Assembly (NCBI RefSeq): GCF_039830095.1
Contig: NZ_CP142435.1
Coordinates: 1,426,001-1,490,000 of the forward strand
Direction of reading: 5' to 3'
DNA from: Dolosigranulum savutiense
GTDB lineage: Bacteria > Bacillota > Bacilli > Lactobacillales > Carnobacteriaceae_A
DNA length: 64,000 bases
Shown here: piece by piece, positions 61,473 through 64,000 of the stretch
Layout of the letters: the number at the start of each line of letters is the position of its first letter
How positions within the stretch are numbered: position 1 is the first letter of the stretch
Notes under the pieces: generated by a model
What the model was told of the DNA's origin: nothing
The model's input: the letters and a program-made list of their open reading frames with translations, nothing else
Database searches by the model: none
Program-made: the position numbers and the translations under genes

Positions 61473-63185
61473 ATGGATAGATTAGTCCAACAAATCGAAA
61501 AAATGAAACCGTTCTTTGAAAAGGTCTCCAGAAATAAATATTTAAGAGCGGTCAAAGATGGTTTCGTTGCTGCTATACCAGTAATCCTATTTTCAAGTGT
61601 ATTTATGTTACTCGCATACGTACCGAATATTTTTGGGTTTTACTGGAGTGAATCAGTTGAGAGTTTACTTGTTAAGCCATACAATTATTCAATGGGAATT
61701 GTGGCGTTGTTAGTAGCCAGTACAACAGCGAAGAATTTAACCGACTCGTTTAACCGAGATTTACCAGCACAACGTCAAATTAGTGGTGTTTCCACCATGT
61801 TAGCTGCTATTGTCGGATTTTTACTTTTATCATCTGATGCAATTGAGGGTGGATTCGGCTCGGGCTATTTAGGAACGACCGGGTTACTTTCAGCCTTTGT
61901 ATCGGCCTTCTTATCGGTCAATGTGTATAATTTCTTTATTAAGAATAATATTGTGGTAAAGATGCCGGAAGAAGTTCCACCGAACATTGCTCAGACATTT
62001 ACGGATCTGATTCCATTTTCAGTGTCTACGCTACTATTCTTTGGGATTGATCAACTGATTCGTTACCTATTTGATGCCAACTTCGCTCAAGCCGTTATCG
62101 AGATGTTCCAACCATTATTCTCAGCGGCTGATGGGTATGTCGGACTCGCTCTTATCTTTGGAGCGATGTCATTCTTCTGGTTTATTGGAATCCATGGTCC
62201 ATCCATTGTAGAACCAGCCATTTCAGCTATCGTTTATGTTAATTTGGATGCTAATTTGGAATTGTTCCGTCAAGGTGAGCAAGCTATTCACAGTTTAACA
62301 CCTGGTATTCAACACTTTGTCGCGACACTTGGGGGAACAGGAGCTACTTTTGTTGTTCCTTACATGTTCATGTGGTTATCTAAATCTAAACAGAATAAAG
62401 CAGTTGGGAAAGCGTCCGTTATTCCAACAAGTTTCGGCGTGAATGAACCGATTTTATTCGGAGCACCTATTGTTTTAAATCCAGTATTCTTTATTCCATT
62501 TATTGTTGCACCAATTGTCAATGTCTGGTTATTTAAATTCTTTGTGGATGTATTAGGAATGAATAGTTTTGTTTACTTCCTACCATGGACAACACCGGGA
62601 CCACTGGGATTACCAATGGGAACAGGTTTTGCCATGTGGTCCTTCGTGCTAGCCGTCTTATTAATCGTAGTAGATGCACTTATTTACTACCCGTTCTTCA
62701 AGGTATATGATCGCCAGAAAGTAGAAGAAGAGAAGCGAACTGCAGCAGAAGAAGCAACTAAAACACATGATGACGTATCAACGAGTCAAGAAGTAGAACA
62801 AGAAGTAAAAACTGAAGAAGTAGCAGAGGACAGTGTGGGAGAAACCCTCGAACTGTCAGGGCAAGAAGAAGTGAATGTATTAGTACTATGTGCAGGTGGT
62901 GGGACAAGTGCCATGTTAGCAAACTCTTTGAATAAGGGAGCTAAGGAATATGGGGAACCTATTAGTGCAGGAGCGGGTACGTATGGTGGACATTACGATA
63001 TTATGCAAGAATATGATCTAATCGTACTTGCGCCACAAGTGGCTTCTAACTACGAAGATATTAAGAAAGACACAGATAAATTAGGTATTAAACTTGTGAA
63101 AACGAGCGGCGTTGAATACGTTAACCTAACAAGAGATCCAGAAGGGTCCCTTAAATTTATCAAGGATATTTTAAAGGAACAATAG
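61473..63185 (+). CDS. lacE: PTS lactose-specific EIICB component
   Basis: The 570-residue protein has an N-terminal IIC membrane domain (about residues 25-415, many segments; [32 protein letters not shown] and [26 protein letters not shown] are typical), an acidic linker (about 420-465) and a C-terminal IIB domain. That domain has its phospho-cysteine in [24 protein letters not shown]. This fused IICB layout is characteristic of LacE. It imports lactose or a related beta-galactoside as the 6-phosphate, the substrate of the following gene. AGGAGG precedes the ATG. Confidence 0.92.
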   Translation: MDRLVQQIEKMKPFFEKVSRNKYLRAVKDGFVAAIPVILFSSVFMLLAYVPNIFGFYWSESVESLLVKPYNYSMGIVALLVASTTAKNLTDSFNRDLPAQRQISGVSTMLAAIVGFLLLSSDAIEGGFGSGYLGTTGLLSAFVSAFLSVNVYNFFIKNNIVVKMPEEVPPNIAQTFTDLIPFSVSTLLFFGIDQLIRYLFDANFAQAVIEMFQPLFSAADGYVGLALIFGAMSFFWFIGIHGPSIVEPAISAIVYVNLDANLELFRQGEQAIHSLTPGIQHFVATLGGTGATFVVPYMFMWLSKSKQNKAVGKASVIPTSFGVNEPILFGAPIVLNPVFFIPFIVAPIVNVWLFKFFVDVLGMNSFVYFLPWTTPGPLGLPMGTGFAMWSFVLAVLLIVVDALIYYPFFKVYDRQKVEEEKRTAAEEATKTHDDVSTSQEVEQEVKTEEVAEDSVGETLELSGQEEVNVLVLCAGGGTSAMLANSLNKGAKEYGEPISAGAGTYGGHYDIMQEYDLIVLAPQVASNYEDIKKDTDKLGIKLVKTSGVEYVNLTRDPEGSLKFIKDILKEQ

Positions 63186-63195
63186 TGAGTATGGG

Positions 63196-63221
63196 TTTAT
63201 AAGATTCTCCCGACTTATAAA
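63196..63221 (+). other. Inverted repeat between lacE and lacG
   Basis: TTTATAAG (63196-63203) and CTTATAAA (63214-63221) can form an 8-pair hairpin in the mRNA. No T run follows. It may tune the relative stability of the lacE and lacG parts. Confidence 0.35.
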
Positions 63222-63237
63222 ATCTTAAATTTAGTAA

Positions 63238-64000
<763 letters not shown>

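Overview
The window looks like a chromosomal segment of a low-GC Gram-positive coccus of the order Lactobacillales. The signs are YSIRK-type signal peptides, an M26-family surface metalloprotease, sortase-anchored proteins, a T-box and TPP riboswitches, RNase J1, LiaFSR and a lactose PTS. An Aerococcaceae-like genus (Aerococcus, Facklamia, Ruoffia, Globicatella) would fit, but no single marker settles the genus.

Layout. 1-5.6 kb is ordinary chromosome: the 5' part of alanine dehydrogenase, a DUF1054 protein, glycerol dehydrogenase, a bacterial eRF1-like protein (baeRF3), a DUF421 membrane protein and rpsD with a long leader. 5.6-34.2 kb is an accessory surface-protein island. It holds a 234-bp MITE-like element, a secreted 1712-aa M26 zinc metalloprotease, a terminator carrying the 5' end of a group II intron, a divergently transcribed Mga-like regulator, and a 6645-residue YSIRK/LPXTA surface protein. 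That protein contains 78 tandem copies of a 177-bp unit. 34.2-42.6 kb returns to housekeeping genes: free methionine-R-sulfoxide reductase, EzrA, cysteine desulfurase with ThiI, a T-box with ValS, and a HAD phosphatase. 42.6-48.9 kb carries two TPP-riboswitch genes (thiW, thiD) around liaFSR and rnjA. 48.9-55.0 kb is an antibiotic-defence stretch: an ABC-F ATPase with a leader peptide and a hairpin over its Shine-Dalgarno site, then an orphan lantibiotic-immunity-type ABC transporter (FEG) with its own two-component system. 55.0-64.0 kb has a second LPXTA surface protein, the psuK-psuG pseudouridine catabolic pair, and a PTS operon (PRD regulator, IIB, IIA, EIICB-Lac, 6-phospho-beta-galactosidase running off the window).

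How it fits together. As I recall it, rpsD, the GAF-type Msr, ezrA, a cysteine desulfurase and thiI lie close together in Bacillus subtilis. The island therefore appears inserted between rpsD and the Msr gene of an old neighbourhood. Its two large surface proteins share almost the same signal peptide and flank one Mga-like regulator, so co-regulation is plausible. The most unusual item is the giant protein: its array shows no base change in the stretches compared, has higher GC than its flanks (48.6% by hand count), and adds a net charge of about -1,300. The best candidate for a new regulatory system is the leader of the ABC-F gene.
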